Origin: Paenibacillus camelliae
GTDB lineage: Bacteria > Bacillota > Bacilli > Paenibacillales > Paenibacillaceae
Assembly: GCF_023715345.1 (NCBI RefSeq)
Contig: NZ_JAMBNY010000014.1
Location: 1-64,000 of the forward strand
Direction of reading: 5' to 3'
Length of the DNA stretch: 64,000 bases
The notes beneath the pieces are model-generated. The model was given only the letters and a program-made list of their open reading frames with translations. It searched no databases and had not been told where the DNA came from. Every line of letters starts with the position of its first letter. Positions within the stretch are counted from its first letter, which is position 1. Below, in pieces: positions 15,517 through 25,035 of this stretch. Position numbers and translations under genes: made by a program.

Positions 15517-17877
15517 TTACTTAACATTAACGTTTACTACGTAGAAGCTGTTACCTACTTGGATAGTAAGAACTGTGCTACCAGTAGAACCAGTTAGGCT
15601 AGCAGTTGCACCAGAAGCTGCAACGATAGAGTTGTTAGAGCTTAGAATAGCTGTTGGAGTTACTGCAAGAGCATCACCATAGATATTCGCACCAACAAGA
15701 GCACCGTTATCTTTGTCGAATAGAGCAGCTGTCAATTGTGCTTGAGTAGCATTTTTGTCAATGCTGATAGATGTTTTGTTTTGAGTAACTTTATCAACAA
15801 TTGTTTCGTTAGAAGCAGCTGCTGTGAATGTTACAGTACCAACAATTACACCGTTAAGCTTAACGTTTACTGCTTCAGTACCTTTTTTAGTAGCAGATAC
15901 TGATTGACCAGTAATAGTTAGGATAGAACCAGATGTTACAGCAGATTCAACAGTTACACCAGTGTTTACGATACCAGTTTTGTTACCGTTAACGTCTTTA
16001 GTGTAAACAGTGATTGTACGGCTAGTTTCACCTAGGTGTTTGTTTGTGTCAGTAGTATGACGGTTGAAATCGATTGTAGTGCCATCAGCTTCAACTAGGT
16101 AACCGTTAGCAGCAGCTTGAGCTACGTTGTTAACAGTTAGAGTTCTAGTTACAGCTGCATTGTTGATTTGTACAGAAACTGTAGCAGTTACAGATCCAGT
16201 GTCAGCGCCAGCTTGGAATTCAAACTTAGCTTGACCGTTACCATCAGTAGTAACTGGAGAAGATGTAACTAGTTGTACGTTGTTGTTAGCAGGTACAGTC
16301 AATGCAACAGATACGCCGCTTAGCGCTTGACCGTATTGGTCTTTAGCAGTAACAGTTACAGAGTTATTAATTGAAGTACCTTGAACAACGCTGATGTTTG
16401 TAGAAGATAGGTCATAAGAAGCAACAGATTGTGCAGCTTTAACCGTAATTACAAGGTTTTTAGAAACTGTGAAACCATCGTATTTAGCAGTTACTACGAT
16501 TGTAGCAGTACCCGCTTGAAGAGCTGTAAATGGTTGAGAAGTTGCACCAGCAGCTTCAGTGTTGTTTACAACAACGATAGATGGGTTAAGAGATCTGTAA
16601 GTTACTTCTGGAGCAGCGATCTCATCACCTTTTTGGTCTTTAACTACACGTGTAATTGTACCAGTTGCCGCAGAACCGTTAGCACCAAGGTATACAGTGT
16701 TGTTGTCAGTACCAGCTACTTTAAGCGTATCGATAGATACAGATAGTGCATTTTTAACAGTAATGATAACATTACCAGTTGTTACAGCATTGTTGTTGTT
16801 CAATGTAGCATTAACTACAGAGATGTAACCAGCATTAGCTGGAAGTGCAGTGTTCAAAGTGCTAGGAACAACTACAGTTGGTGCAGAAGATGTAATTGTG
16901 AAATCGTTAATACCGAATTCAGAAGAAACATCGTTTCCGTTAGCATCTTTAACTACTAGCTCTAGTTTAGAACCAACTTGAACTGTAGTGTTTTTGAAAG
17001 AAACACTTGCAGCAACAGGAGCTGTGTAAGTGAAGTCTGCAGAAGCAGTTTCAAGTACGTTGTCTTCGTTGCTAATTGCGTTATTTACAGTAACAGTGTA
17101 AGCAGAACCGTTAACTAGGTTACCAGCAAGAGAAACTTGTGCTTTGTTACCTTCAACAGTAACTTTTTCAACTAGAACAGGGTTACCGTTAGAGTTAACA
17201 ACTGTTACGTCTTCGTTAGAAACTTTTTTAAGATCTGTGTTGAACTCAAGAGATACAGCTGTAGAAACGAATGCAGAAGCGCTAACTAGTTCAAGATCAG
17301 TCACTTCATATCCTTTAAGACCAAGGATGTTTCCTAGTTTTTTGCCATCGATTTTGAAATCAAGAGCAGTTACTAGAGAGCTGTAGATATCGCCACGGAT
17401 AGCGTTAGCAGTTTTGTCAAGATCTTCAGAAACTAGACCTAGTTCAACTGCTTTTTCGAATACGTCAGCATATGCAACGTCTTTATCAGCGCCAAGAACG
17501 CGAAGAAGAACTGCTGCGAATTGTTGGTTAGTGATAGGGTTATTTACGCCGAATCTAGTAGTAGTTTCGCCAGTGAAATAACCTTCTTCTTTAGCCCAAG
17601 ACACAAAACCGTTGTAGAACTTAGAATCAAGATCTTCAAAGCCGTGTGTATTAGCGTGTGCTTTAGCTTCTTCTTCAGCACCTAGTAGACGTGCAACAAG
17701 AACTGTTACATCTTGACGTAACCATTCTTTGTCTTCGTCAAGACCTGCGGATGTACCTTTAATCACTCCAAGATCTTGGAGTTTTTGACCTGCTGCTTTA
17801 CCGTCAGCAGATACAACAGTTGCAAACATGGAGAATACCATTGCAATTGCAACTAATAGAGATAAACTTTTTTTCAT
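15517..17877 (-). CDS. Probable main S-layer protein with N-terminal SLH-like domains
   Basis: 786 aa exported protein, likely the array-forming S-layer subunit. Signal peptide MKKSLSLLVAIAMVFSMFAT..VSA/DG (about residues 1-25). Three SLH-like modules occupy about 28-195, with degenerate binding motifs WLRQDV, ITNQQF and AIRGDI. The rest consists of Ig-like Big-type domains (for example about 205-300, 400-490, 495-590). The composition is rich in Val, Thr, Asn and Ala, without Cys, and codon use is visibly more biased than in neighbours, as in highly expressed genes. There are two ribosome binding sites: AGAGGAGGAG 11 nt before ATG 17877, and AAGGGGGTG 8 nt before an in-frame ATG at 17955 that would add 26 residues. 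I list the signal-peptide start. Confidence 0.88.
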   Translation of the reverse strand: MKKSLSLLVAIAMVFSMFATVVSADGKAAGQKLQDLGVIKGTSAGLDEDKEWLRQDVTVLVARLLGAEEEAKAHANTHGFEDLDSKFYNGFVSWAKEEGYFTGETTTRFGVNNPITNQQFAAVLLRVLGADKDVAYADVFEKAVELGLVSEDLDKTANAIRGDIYSSLVTALDFKIDGKKLGNILGLKGYEVTDLELVSASAFVSTAVSLEFNTDLKKVSNEDVTVVNSNGNPVLVEKVTVEGNKAQVSLAGNLVNGSAYTVTVNNAISNEDNVLETASADFTYTAPVAASVSFKNTTVQVGSKLELVVKDANGNDVSSEFGINDFTITSSAPTVVVPSTLNTALPANAGYISVVNATLNNNNAVTTGNVIITVKNALSVSIDTLKVAGTDNNTVYLGANGSAATGTITRVVKDQKGDEIAAPEVTYRSLNPSIVVVNNTEAAGATSQPFTALQAGTATIVVTAKYDGFTVSKNLVITVKAAQSVASYDLSSTNISVVQGTSINNSVTVTAKDQYGQALSGVSVALTVPANNNVQLVTSSPVTTDGNGQAKFEFQAGADTGSVTATVSVQINNAAVTRTLTVNNVAQAAANGYLVEADGTTIDFNRHTTDTNKHLGETSRTITVYTKDVNGNKTGIVNTGVTVESAVTSGSILTITGQSVSATKKGTEAVNVKLNGVIVGTVTFTAAASNETIVDKVTQNKTSISIDKNATQAQLTAALFDKDNGALVGANIYGDALAVTPTAILSSNNSIVAASGATASLTGSTGSTVLTIQVGNSFYVVNVNVK

Positions 17878-18358
17878 AACCTTTTTTTCTCCTCCTCTAA
17901 ATTGCTTCGGTTGTTGAGAGTTTTGTTTTGATAATAAATGGCTCGTTTTACTCATAGCCAGTTCACCCCCTTCCTAGAGTAGAGCACGTAATATTAAATG
18001 ATGTCTACGAGCATGACTGTTAGATAAGTTACACGCTGTAGAAACTTGTAAACAATGAGAGAATGGTGCTAGATTACGTGTATCACTATAACATTATACA
18101 ATGTTGTGCCCAGACCGTAAAGAGGAAGTTGAATTTTCATTCCAAATCTTTCCGAATTCCAGGTTCCCTGACCTCTCAATCAAACTTACATTCATTTAGA
18201 CGCATGAAAACTAAAAAGGTTGCGTTCAATTCAGAAGTTTTTTGAAGTTCGAGTTAAGGAAGCGTGATGGAAATTTTTATTTCAAATTTCTATTAATAGT
18301 ATAGCCTGTACTAGAATTGAAGTCGATACCAAACTTTTACCATACCTTCATTATAGCA
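17878..18358 (-). promoter_or_regulatory. Long 5' region of the S-layer gene, with promoter at 18093-18121
   Basis: The best promoter on the minus strand is TTTACG (18116-18121), 17 bp, TATAAT (18093-18098), which gives a leader of about 210 nt before ATG 17877. Within the leader are two Shine-Dalgarno sites (17964-17972 and 17889-17898), each in front of an in-frame ATG. A weak second -10/-35 set may exist nearer the gene. The rest of the stretch to 18358 shows no gene. Confidence 0.6.
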
Positions 18359-18395
18359 CCAAGCGGTACAAGAGTCTCCTCTTATACCGCTTTGG
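18359..18395 (-). terminator. Hairpin after the 1401-aa SLH protein gene
   Basis: A stem of about 16 bp with small mismatches (CCAAGCGGTACAAGAG at 18359-18374 with 18379-18395), 9 bp beyond the stop at 18404. The following minus-strand sequence TGCTATAATGAA has no good T-run, so termination strength is uncertain. Confidence 0.55.
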
Positions 18396-18403
18396 CTTCC
18401 ATA

Positions 18404-21400
18404 CTAATTATAAATTTGAGGTAGCTTCTTCAAGCTGTTCATAACACGTGCCATGATGATTGCCGCATCACTACGCAGCATTCTAGCTTTCGGATCAAAG
18501 ATAGATCCTGCTTTTGGATCTGCGCTGTTAATTGGCTTACCTACGATAAAGCCCTTCTTCTGAATGGCAAGCACCGCAGGGATTGCATAGAAGTCGAAGT
18601 TTCCTCCATCGAGGAATGCTTTATCTAGCTGTTGTCTTGCTTTTGTTGAGTTGGTCTCTAGCTTAAGCTCCAATGCACGAGCGAGAATGACCGCTGCATC
18701 CTGACGAGTGATGGATACATCCTCACCGAAGAAGCCAGGTCTTGTTCCGTTTACAATGCCCGCACGAGCGGCTGTTTCAATGTAACGATAGTCATAGATA
18801 GAGTTGGAGTTGCTTGCATTCGTAATCGTTTCTGGATAGTACGTAAAATGCAGGCTTCCAGAGTAGTTCAGCGGAAGATCAAGTGCACGCACTATCATAC
18901 GTGTAAATTCTCCGCGTGTAATGTACTCATCTCCACCAAAGCGATTCACAGGCTCAACTGCGTTCATTACCCCTTTAGAGTAAATAGCCTCCATCGCCTC
19001 ACGTGCATAGCTATGATCGATAATATCGTTGTAGCTGCGCGTTAGCTTCACGGCTACATAGTAACCGAACTTCTCAAATGGAACAGTAATCGTACCCTTC
19101 TTATCATCGACAACCCCGCCAATGTTTTCCCAAGTACTAGCGTATGGATCGAAGCGGAATACCGTTATCGTCGTTCCAGCGCTCTGTACAATGCTTTTAT
19201 CGTACGTTATCGATAACGAGCCTACATTGCTTGGCACGAGCTCACGGTTGATTTGACCGTAACGACTAGCAAAGTTTCCTGTATGCTTCCCTACAACGTT
19301 CGGGAACGGGAATGGATCTAAGCCGCTCGTAATCGGGTCGTACTGTGGTGACGATACATCTGGATCATCGGCTAGACCAGCATCAATCCAGAACAATGGA
19401 CTTGCTTTAATGAATCGGTTCGCAAAGCTTTCAAATCTTGTTTTAATATGAAGATCTCCTGTCGCTTGACTATTCGCTGAATAATCAGGCGGCTGACTTT
19501 CGAACATATGTCGATCAATAATTCCGTCGTTCGGGTTAGCAATGGCAAACAAGATGTCGTGGTTATTATAAACCTGCGTAGCATAGTTTGCTGATTCATT
19601 GTACTTCGGACGTATTAAATTCGTACTCTTCGGAAAAGTTAATGCCAATGTATTATTAAACAATTTATGAGAGCTTTTCATCGTTTCGAGATATTGCGCA
19701 CCAGGTATATTCGTCGGTACATACTTTACATTAAACGTGTCCGTTGTCGTATTATCGCCACGTTTTATCGTAAAGGAGATCTTCGTGTCCTTGTTGGCCT
19801 TCAGATCATTTACGATGGCACGGAACGCTTTTACGGTTGACGTTGTACCTTGACTGTAATCAATATAATCGATTTTTTCCATCTCCTGCTTACCGATCGT
19901 GATCGATTCTGCTCCTGGAGAAGTAATAATGACCTCTACAAAGTTCTTATTCGTTACGCGCTCTTCCACAACCGGCGACTTAATGTTGTATGGAATAGAG
20001 ATCGGGTTAACCTCTAAGCGATACGTTGCACGAGGTCCTGTTAGACCCGCATTATATACAGTAATAACATATACTAGTGGACTACCATCCTCAGGCATTT
20101 TCTGATTCGTAATATCGAAGAAGAAATTCTGTGATTCCATGTCGTAGTAGAATGTTATGTTTGCATCCGGCGTAGAACCGCTTTCTTTGCCACTGTTGAA
20201 TAAGAGATCAGCACCTGTGTCTGTTTTCTTAATATTACGTTGCTTGTCCGTTGCCTTAAATTGCTTGGTTAAATCCCAATTTACTGTAGAGTTCCAGTCA
20301 GGATTTGTAATGGTAACAATATAATCTGCTCCAGTAATGGAGTTTTGTGTGTTTGAATCAAGCTTCTGCTCGACCTCTTCCTTTGTAGTACCTAGATCAA
20401 TAAAATCGAATGTACCATACACGTTAAATTCAGCTTGTCTTGTCGTATAGGCGCCGTTACTAAATGTAAAGTTTGCATCATTGGACTTCGGCGGCCAGTT
20501 ATCTGAACCAGAAGTATAAGGATATACCCCGTCCGTGTTAGGTGCTGGAACACTTGGAAGATTCGTAGGAACAACGTTAAACTTTATCGTGTTCTCATAG
20601 CTGTAATTACTTGATTGGAATACAAACTTAACTGTATTCTCTCCAGCTTTATTCATAATGGATGCAAGATTATCACTAAAATTACTCGTGAATGATGTTA
20701 CTTTTCCATTAGGATCAATTACTGTTCCAACTGGATGGAACAACGATGAAGTTGGATAACCATCTGCATCTACTGAAAATGCTTGAATAGGAACTTCAAC
20801 GTTATTTAAGTATAAGAATACCGATTGACGCTTCGTTCTTACATTAGTATTAGTGTCGATTTCGTCTTTATAGACAACATCCTTATAGTTGGCGATGTTC
20901 ATAATACGACCAACTAACGCGCCAATTCGTTCGACAAGATCATCATTATTATCCTTATACGAATCGAAATTAACAGACATACCATTTACAACATTCTCAA
21001 ACTTCACATACGGACCATATTGAAGCTTGAACACTACGTTTTTAACGTCAGTTACAGCATTAGTCGCATCTGTAAGCTTAAATCCAACCGTATTTGTACC
21101 TGATTTATCAAGCTTAGAAAATTTAAGGAATACGCGAAGATATGACACCTCTATGCCGTCTACATTTCTCGTAACTACCTCAGTTATCGCTTGATTATTA
21201 TCTTTAAGCACTTCAAATGAATAGTTGGTTCCATTGATGGTAACTTCGATCTCATCTTCGTATGATGTCCCTAAGTTCCCATGGTTAGCAATAAGAACTT
21301 CAACAGCCATTGGAATAGAGTATACCTCTACACCTGCTGCTGGAATATCTGTAGGCTGCAGCGCTTTAATGCGGCTTGGAGATGTTACGGATGCATCGTA

Positions 21401-22609
21401 CCCAGATAGATAGTTAATGTCTGCGATATATGCTTTATTACCATCTCGCAAAACAAACTGTCTTGTACTTGATGTATCGTATTGTGTTGAGTTTGGAGCC
21501 TTCATCGTCATTCTGATTTGTGTGTCGAATGCCAATGTATTAGGCAATGTATAGCTATACTCTACTGTTACGTATTTCGTATCAGCCGTTAGTGCCGATG
21601 GATTTAAAGAAACGATATTAACTGTAGGATTAGTAGCTACTCCTGTAATTGCAAGACTTAGGTTACGTCTAAGCACACTATCTACAGTCGATGGGTCCGT
21701 TACATCAACAGGATTCGAGTTTGTAGCGATATTCGCAACGTCATATAGCGGCAAAGGAATAATCGCCTTTCCTTTAAGAACAAGCGGGTTATTCATATCT
21801 ACCGTATACTCACCATTGTAAGATAATGCATATGAGTTACCGCTATTCTCAAGTCTCTCATCGAAGTATGTAACCTCACCGTTGTAAAGCGTAACCTGAC
21901 GAGTCGTCTCAATGACTTGTCCGCCGTTGGTCACTTTAAACTTAATCGTATTCATCCCTTTATTAATCGTAAGCTGGGATGTAGTAAAACGGAAGTTGCC
22001 TGTTTGAGACACGTTAAAATCATAGCTGAAGTTATTGATTTCTACCGTTACTTTAGAAGCATTCGGTGCATAACCATCAATCGTTATCACACCTGTTTGT
22101 GTTTGCGTTTGACCGTCAGAGTATAGCATCGTTACGCCATTCTCCAACACATCGTATGATCTATTCTCGAATAAAATTTTCAAGTCATTCAACATCGGGC
22201 TGTCGCGGAATTCTATGTAGATGGATTCTTCTTGTGTTGAAGTGCCAGCAACCCCTTTAAACGTAATTTTATTCAGGCCTGGAAACAGCTCTACATTCGA
22301 TACAGTGAGTCGATTATCACCTGTCGTTGTAATTCCTGTTGTAATATCCTCTGTGCTGTTTAATGGTGTATCACTATTGAGCGTTACCTGCTCCACCTTA
22401 TAGCTAATAGAAGATCCAACAACCCCGTTAATCGTTCCTGATAGGTTTACGTATTTAGTTGAAACGATCCGTGCAGATGTTTTATCATCCTTCTCATTCG
22501 GGAAGATAAAGAAACTCCCTGCGGCATCAACTTGACTCGCCGGACCGTACACTGGAATTAATGTAACGATGAGTGCCAGTGCTAAAAAGATCGATACTAG
22601 TTTTTTCAA
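18404..22609 (-). CDS. Giant SLH-domain surface protein (1401 aa)
   Basis: Exported surface protein. The signal peptide is about residues 1-30 (LKKLVSIFLALALIVTLIPV, cleavage near VDA/AG). Residues about 30-1180 are beta-rich with repeated units that contain ...GVNTIKFKV... or ...GLNKITFKG..., probably several Ig-like folds; I recognise no named domain there. Three SLH motifs end the protein (about 1205-1401): ITRGEF, ITRQDA and MLRSDA at the polymer-binding site. Chosen start: TTG 22609, with GAGAGGAG 7 nt upstream; the open frame continues to 22720 but without a signal peptide. An ECF-type promoter (22741-22768) implies a leader of about 125 nt. With its neighbours it forms the SLH protein and wall-polymer cluster. 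Confidence 0.85.
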   Translation of the reverse strand: MKKLVSIFLALALIVTLIPVYGPASQVDAAGSFFIFPNEKDDKTSARIVSTKYVNLSGTINGVVGSSISYKVEQVTLNSDTPLNSTEDITTGITTTGDNRLTVSNVELFPGLNKITFKGVAGTSTQEESIYIEFRDSPMLNDLKILFENRSYDVLENGVTMLYSDGQTQTQTGVITIDGYAPNASKVTVEINNFSYDFNVSQTGNFRFTTSQLTINKGMNTIKFKVTNGGQVIETTRQVTLYNGEVTYFDERLENSGNSYALSYNGEYTVDMNNPLVLKGKAIIPLPLYDVANIATNSNPVDVTDPSTVDSVLRRNLSLAITGVATNPTVNIVSLNPSALTADTKYVTVEYSYTLPNTLAFDTQIRMTMKAPNSTQYDTSSTRQFVLRDGNKAYIADINYLSGYDASVTSPSRIKALQPTDIPAAGVEVYSIPMAVEVLIANHGNLGTSYEDEIEVTINGTNYSFEVLKDNNQAITEVVTRNVDGIEVSYLRVFLKFSKLDKSGTNTVGFKLTDATNAVTDVKNVVFKLQYGPYVKFENVVNGMSVNFDSYKDNNDDLVERIGALVGRIMNIANYKDVVYKDEIDTNTNVRTKRQSVFLYLNNVEVPIQAFSVDADGYPTSSLFHPVGTVIDPNGKVTSFTSNFSDNLASIMNKAGENTVKFVFQSSNYSYENTIKFNVVPTNLPSVPAPNTDGVYPYTSGSDNWPPKSNDANFTFSNGAYTTRQAEFNVYGTFDFIDLGTTKEEVEQKLDSNTQNSITGADYIVTITNPDWNSTVNWDLTKQFKATDKQRNIKKTDTGADLLFNSGKESGSTPDANITFYYDMESQNFFFDITNQKMPEDGSPLVYVITVYNAGLTGPRATYRLEVNPISIPYNIKSPVVEERVTNKNFVEVIITSPGAESITIGKQEMEKIDYIDYSQGTTSTVKAFRAIVNDLKANKDTKISFTIKRGDNTTTDTFNVKYVPTNIPGAQYLETMKSSHKLFNNTLALTFPKSTNLIRPKYNESANYATQVYNNHDILFAIANPNDGIIDRHMFESQPPDYSANSQATGDLHIKTRFESFANRFIKASPLFWIDAGLADDPDVSSPQYDPITSGLDPFPFPNVVGKHTGNFASRYGQINRELVPSNVGSLSITYDKSIVQSAGTTITVFRFDPYASTWENIGGVVDDKKGTITVPFEKFGYYVAVKLTRSYNDIIDHSYAREAMEAIYSKGVMNAVEPVNRFGGDEYITRGEFTRMIVRALDLPLNYSGSLHFTYYPETITNASNSNSIYDYRYIETAARAGIVNGTRPGFFGEDVSITRQDAAVILARALELKLETNSTKARQQLDKAFLDGGNFDFYAIPAVLAIQKKGFIVGKPINSADPKAGSIFDPKARMLRSDAAIIMARVMNSLKKLPQIYN

Positions 22610-22854
22610 GTGAATACTCCTCTCTTCATGACATTTTTCGATATTTTTTCTATATGAACTGCACACTGTGCATATCACATGAGCATGAACGGCATGTCCT
22701 ACAGTAACTCCTTCCCACAATTTACTATTACTCTACTACTTTAGACGCAGGTTTTGCTAAAAAGTTCCGTATCATTTATATCGGTTGGATGAGGTTGGAT
22801 TTAAAGTGGTCGTAATATGAAATTATTGCTAATGACAACTTTCGTTCCGAAATG
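22610..22854 (-). promoter_or_regulatory. Upstream region of the 1401-aa SLH gene, with ECF-type promoter at 22741-22768
   Basis: Minus strand: GGAACTTT (22761-22768), 14 bp, GTCTAA preceded by C (22741-22746). This is the third member of the shared surface-gene promoter motif and the one closest to a general ECF consensus (GGAAC...CGTCTA). Nothing else is recognised in this stretch. Confidence 0.55.
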
Positions 22855-22902
22855 ACAAAAAAGGTGCTCGAGGATCATCCTTCAATGATCCTGAGCACCT
22901 TT
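22855..22902 (-). terminator. tagO terminator
   Basis: A long hairpin, AAGGTGCTC plus AGGATCAT pairing with ATGATCCT plus GAGCACCTT (22861-22901), with one bulged G, followed on the minus strand by TTTTTTGTC. It lies 14 bp after the stop at 22916. Confidence 0.88.
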
Positions 22903-22915
22903 ATATTGAAAAAGA

Positions 22916-24061
22916 TTATTTACTACGTGACTGTGAATTGACGATCCCAAGCTTGAGTCCCAGCTTATGCAATAACCCGATCAGCGGTCGACGTGACTTG
23001 TCTACAATGCCGATTACCTCAGCCCCAATTTGAGTTAGGAAGATGACAATACATACAACGGCAAATGTAATCCAGTTTGCTCCGTTAAACTTAATAACTG
23101 CGGACTGTACAATAGCCATCGAGCCGAATATAGCCGCGATGCCCCAAATCATGAGTACGGTCTTGCGATGTCCATAGCCTAAATCCTGCAAGCGATGGTG
23201 CAGATGCCCCTTATCGGGTGCAAAGATCGGCTTTTTGTTTACAAGCCTGCGGATAATAGCAAAGAACGTATCCGATAATGGTACACCAATAATAAGCAAT
23301 GGAATAACAAATGAAACAAGCGTTACCTGCTTAAAGGCAATTAATGAGAGCATCGCTAAGCAAAACCCTAGAAATAATGATCCTGAATCACCCATAAAAA
23401 TTTTCGCTGGGTGAAAATTATATCGTAAAAATCCAATGATTCCGCCGAGCAGTAACGTGCTTAGTAAAATAACAGGCGTGAAGCCCATAATAATCGCCAT
23501 AATTAAAATCGTTGCTATCGCAATACCTGATACCCCGGAAGCTAAGCCGTCCAGTCCATCAATTAGATTAATGGCGTTCGTTACCCCAACAATCCATAGA
23601 ATGGTGACAGGGATGCCAATCCAATCATTGATTTGCTGCATATCCTCACCAAACGGCAGGCTTACAAATTCAATCGAAATGTTAAAGCCAAAAACGACAA
23701 CGCATGCGGCAATAATTTGCAGGACAAGCTTTAGCTTTGCTGAAAGCTCAAAGCGATCGTCAAACGCACCAGTCAGTATAATAATTGTACCGCCTACCAG
23801 CACTGCCTTAAGTAAATTCAAGTCCTTACCGAGCAGTGTCCCCTCTGGAAATAGCGTGATAACACAAAAGAACGAAACCACGAATGCAAGATAAATAGCG
23901 AGACCGCCCATTCTTGGCATAATACGCGTATGGACCTTGCGATGGTTAGGTTTATCAATTGCGCCTACAAAAAAAGCGAATTTTTTAACGAGCGGTGTGA
24001 TAAGTAAAGCAACGATAAGAGCAATTGCGAATCCAATCGCATAAATGACTCCAATAGACAT
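22916..24061 (-). CDS. tagO: Undecaprenyl-phosphate GlcNAc-1-phosphate transferase (TagO/WecA family)
   Basis: Integral membrane enzyme that moves GlcNAc-1-P from UDP-GlcNAc to undecaprenyl phosphate, the first step of teichoic acid or secondary cell wall polymer synthesis. 381 aa with about 11 membrane segments. Family motifs: KPNHRKVHTRIMPRMGG (about 37-53), GAFDDRFELSAKLKL with the catalytic Asp pair, NAINLIDGLDGLASG, FMGDSGSLFLGF, and the cytoplasmic HLHHRLQDLGYGHR loop. It lies in the same orientation as tagA and csaB but is 205 bp behind tagA, with a leader hairpin, so it may have its own promoter. TagO, TagA, CsaB and MnaA (all in this window) would make the polymer that SLH proteins bind. 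Confidence 0.93.
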   Translation of the reverse strand: MSIGVIYAIGFAIALIVALLITPLVKKFAFFVGAIDKPNHRKVHTRIMPRMGGLAIYLAFVVSFFCVITLFPEGTLLGKDLNLLKAVLVGGTIIILTGAFDDRFELSAKLKLVLQIIAACVVVFGFNISIEFVSLPFGEDMQQINDWIGIPVTILWIVGVTNAINLIDGLDGLASGVSGIAIATILIMAIIMGFTPVILLSTLLLGGIIGFLRYNFHPAKIFMGDSGSLFLGFCLAMLSLIAFKQVTLVSFVIPLLIIGVPLSDTFFAIIRRLVNKKPIFAPDKGHLHHRLQDLGYGHRKTVLMIWGIAAIFGSMAIVQSAVIKFNGANWITFAVVCIVIFLTQIGAEVIGIVDKSRRPLIGLLHKLGLKLGIVNSQSRSK

Positions 24062-24098
24062 AGTGTAGATTCTCCCCCTCTGGATTTACAAGCGAGAT

Positions 24099-24140
24099 TA
24101 AGTTGTCTACCGTTATCATTAGCCGTAGACAATCAACTTA
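24099..24140 (-). other. Inverted repeat in the tagO leader
   Basis: TAAGTTG-TCTAC (24099-24110) pairs with GTAGA (24125-24129) and CAACTTA (24134-24140), leaving a 4-nt bulge. It lies about 40-80 bp before the tagO start codon. There is no T-run on the minus strand, so a simple terminator is unlikely; a regulator site or mRNA structure is possible. The rest of 24062-24266 holds only a TATAAT-like box with a poor -35. Confidence 0.4.
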
Positions 24141-24266
24141 TCCAGCGTCTCTGATGCCATTTGTATAGATATCTCGTTTCTTATAAGCATCGTGTTGAAT
24201 TATACTCTCAATGAAAACAAAATACTACTATCGAAATTTACCTAAAAAACAGAAATTAGCCTGTTT

Positions 24267-25028
24267 TTACGAATTTTCAATATGTTTTGTAACATTCTCT
24301 TTATTACGCATCACTTTTAACATAAACTTTGGCAGAACCAGCATGCGTGGCAAACGCTTCGGTTCCTGAAGCAAACGGAACAGCCACTCGATGCGCAGCT
24401 TCTGTATCCACTCAGGTGCTCGCTTAAGCTTACCTGAGATGACATCGAAGCTTCCGCCAACGCCCATAATAAGCGGTACGCCTAGCTTCTCGCGATGCTT
24501 TACGATCCATGGCTCCTGCGTTTCTGCACCTCGAGCAACAAACAATAAATCAGGCTTCAGCTCGGCAATAGAAGCAACGACCTCATCGTCTTCATCGGCA
24601 CCAAAGAAACCATTGCGATAACCGACAATGCGCACTTGCGGATACTGCATCTGAAGGGATTGTGCTGCGGCTTCAATAATTTCCTGTGTAGTACCCAGTA
24701 AGTACACCTTCCAATGATGCGATTCACCGACCTTAAGCAGCTCGTGAAGCAGCTCGATACCAGTGACTCGTTCAGCGACAGGATCGCCGCCTTTTTGTGC
24801 AGCCCAAACGACTCCCGCACCATCAGGCACAATAAGATCTGATTTTAGCATCATTTCTTTATAGGTTGGCTTCTCCAGTGCACTCATGATCATAATCGGA
24901 TTAGCTGTTATGACATGTGTTTGCTCTCTTGCATTAATTCGGTCCGTTAAGTATTGAACCGTATCCTTCATTCCCATCTTCGAAAAAGGAATACCGAAAA
25001 TATGAACTTTAGGTATAGTTTTCGTCAT
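24267..25028 (-). CDS. tagA: WecG/TagA/CpsF family glycosyltransferase (ManNAc transferase)
   Basis: Transfers N-acetylmannosamine from UDP-ManNAc to lipid-linked GlcNAc, the committed step of the polymer linkage or repeat unit. 253 aa. The conserved LIVPDGAGVVWAAQ block carries the probable catalytic Asp (about residue 65), followed by ERVTGIELLHELL, and later GVGGSFDVISGKLKRAPEWIQKLRIEWLFRLLQEP. Start ATG 25028 with GAGGTGA 7 nt upstream; that site overlaps the csaB stop codon, so translation is probably coupled. In SLH-bearing Paenibacillus, TagA, TagO and CsaB act in one pathway. The acceptor in this organism is inferred. Confidence 0.92.
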   Translation of the reverse strand: MTKTIPKVHIFGIPFSKMGMKDTVQYLTDRINAREQTHVITANPIMIMSALEKPTYKEMMLKSDLIVPDGAGVVWAAQKGGDPVAERVTGIELLHELLKVGESHHWKVYLLGTTQEIIEAAAQSLQMQYPQVRIVGYRNGFFGADEDDEVVASIAELKPDLLFVARGAETQEPWIVKHREKLGVPLIMGVGGSFDVISGKLKRAPEWIQKLRIEWLFRLLQEPKRLPRMLVLPKFMLKVMRNKENVTKHIENS

Positions 25029-25035
25029 GAGGAAA

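Noticed and set aside
18004-18040. ECF-type promoter before the S-layer gene
   Set aside because: TGTAAC and CGTAGAC are 18 bp apart and do not match the GTCTAA type of the three shared sites.
18207-18260. Another copy of the palindrome-ended repeat
   Set aside because: GTTCAATTCAG...TTTTTTGAAG is too diverged in both arms to be counted.
22610-22720. N-terminal extension of the 1401-aa SLH protein from the frame opening at 22720
   Set aside because: It would place 37 residues before the signal peptide, while TTG 22609 has a strong ribosome binding site.
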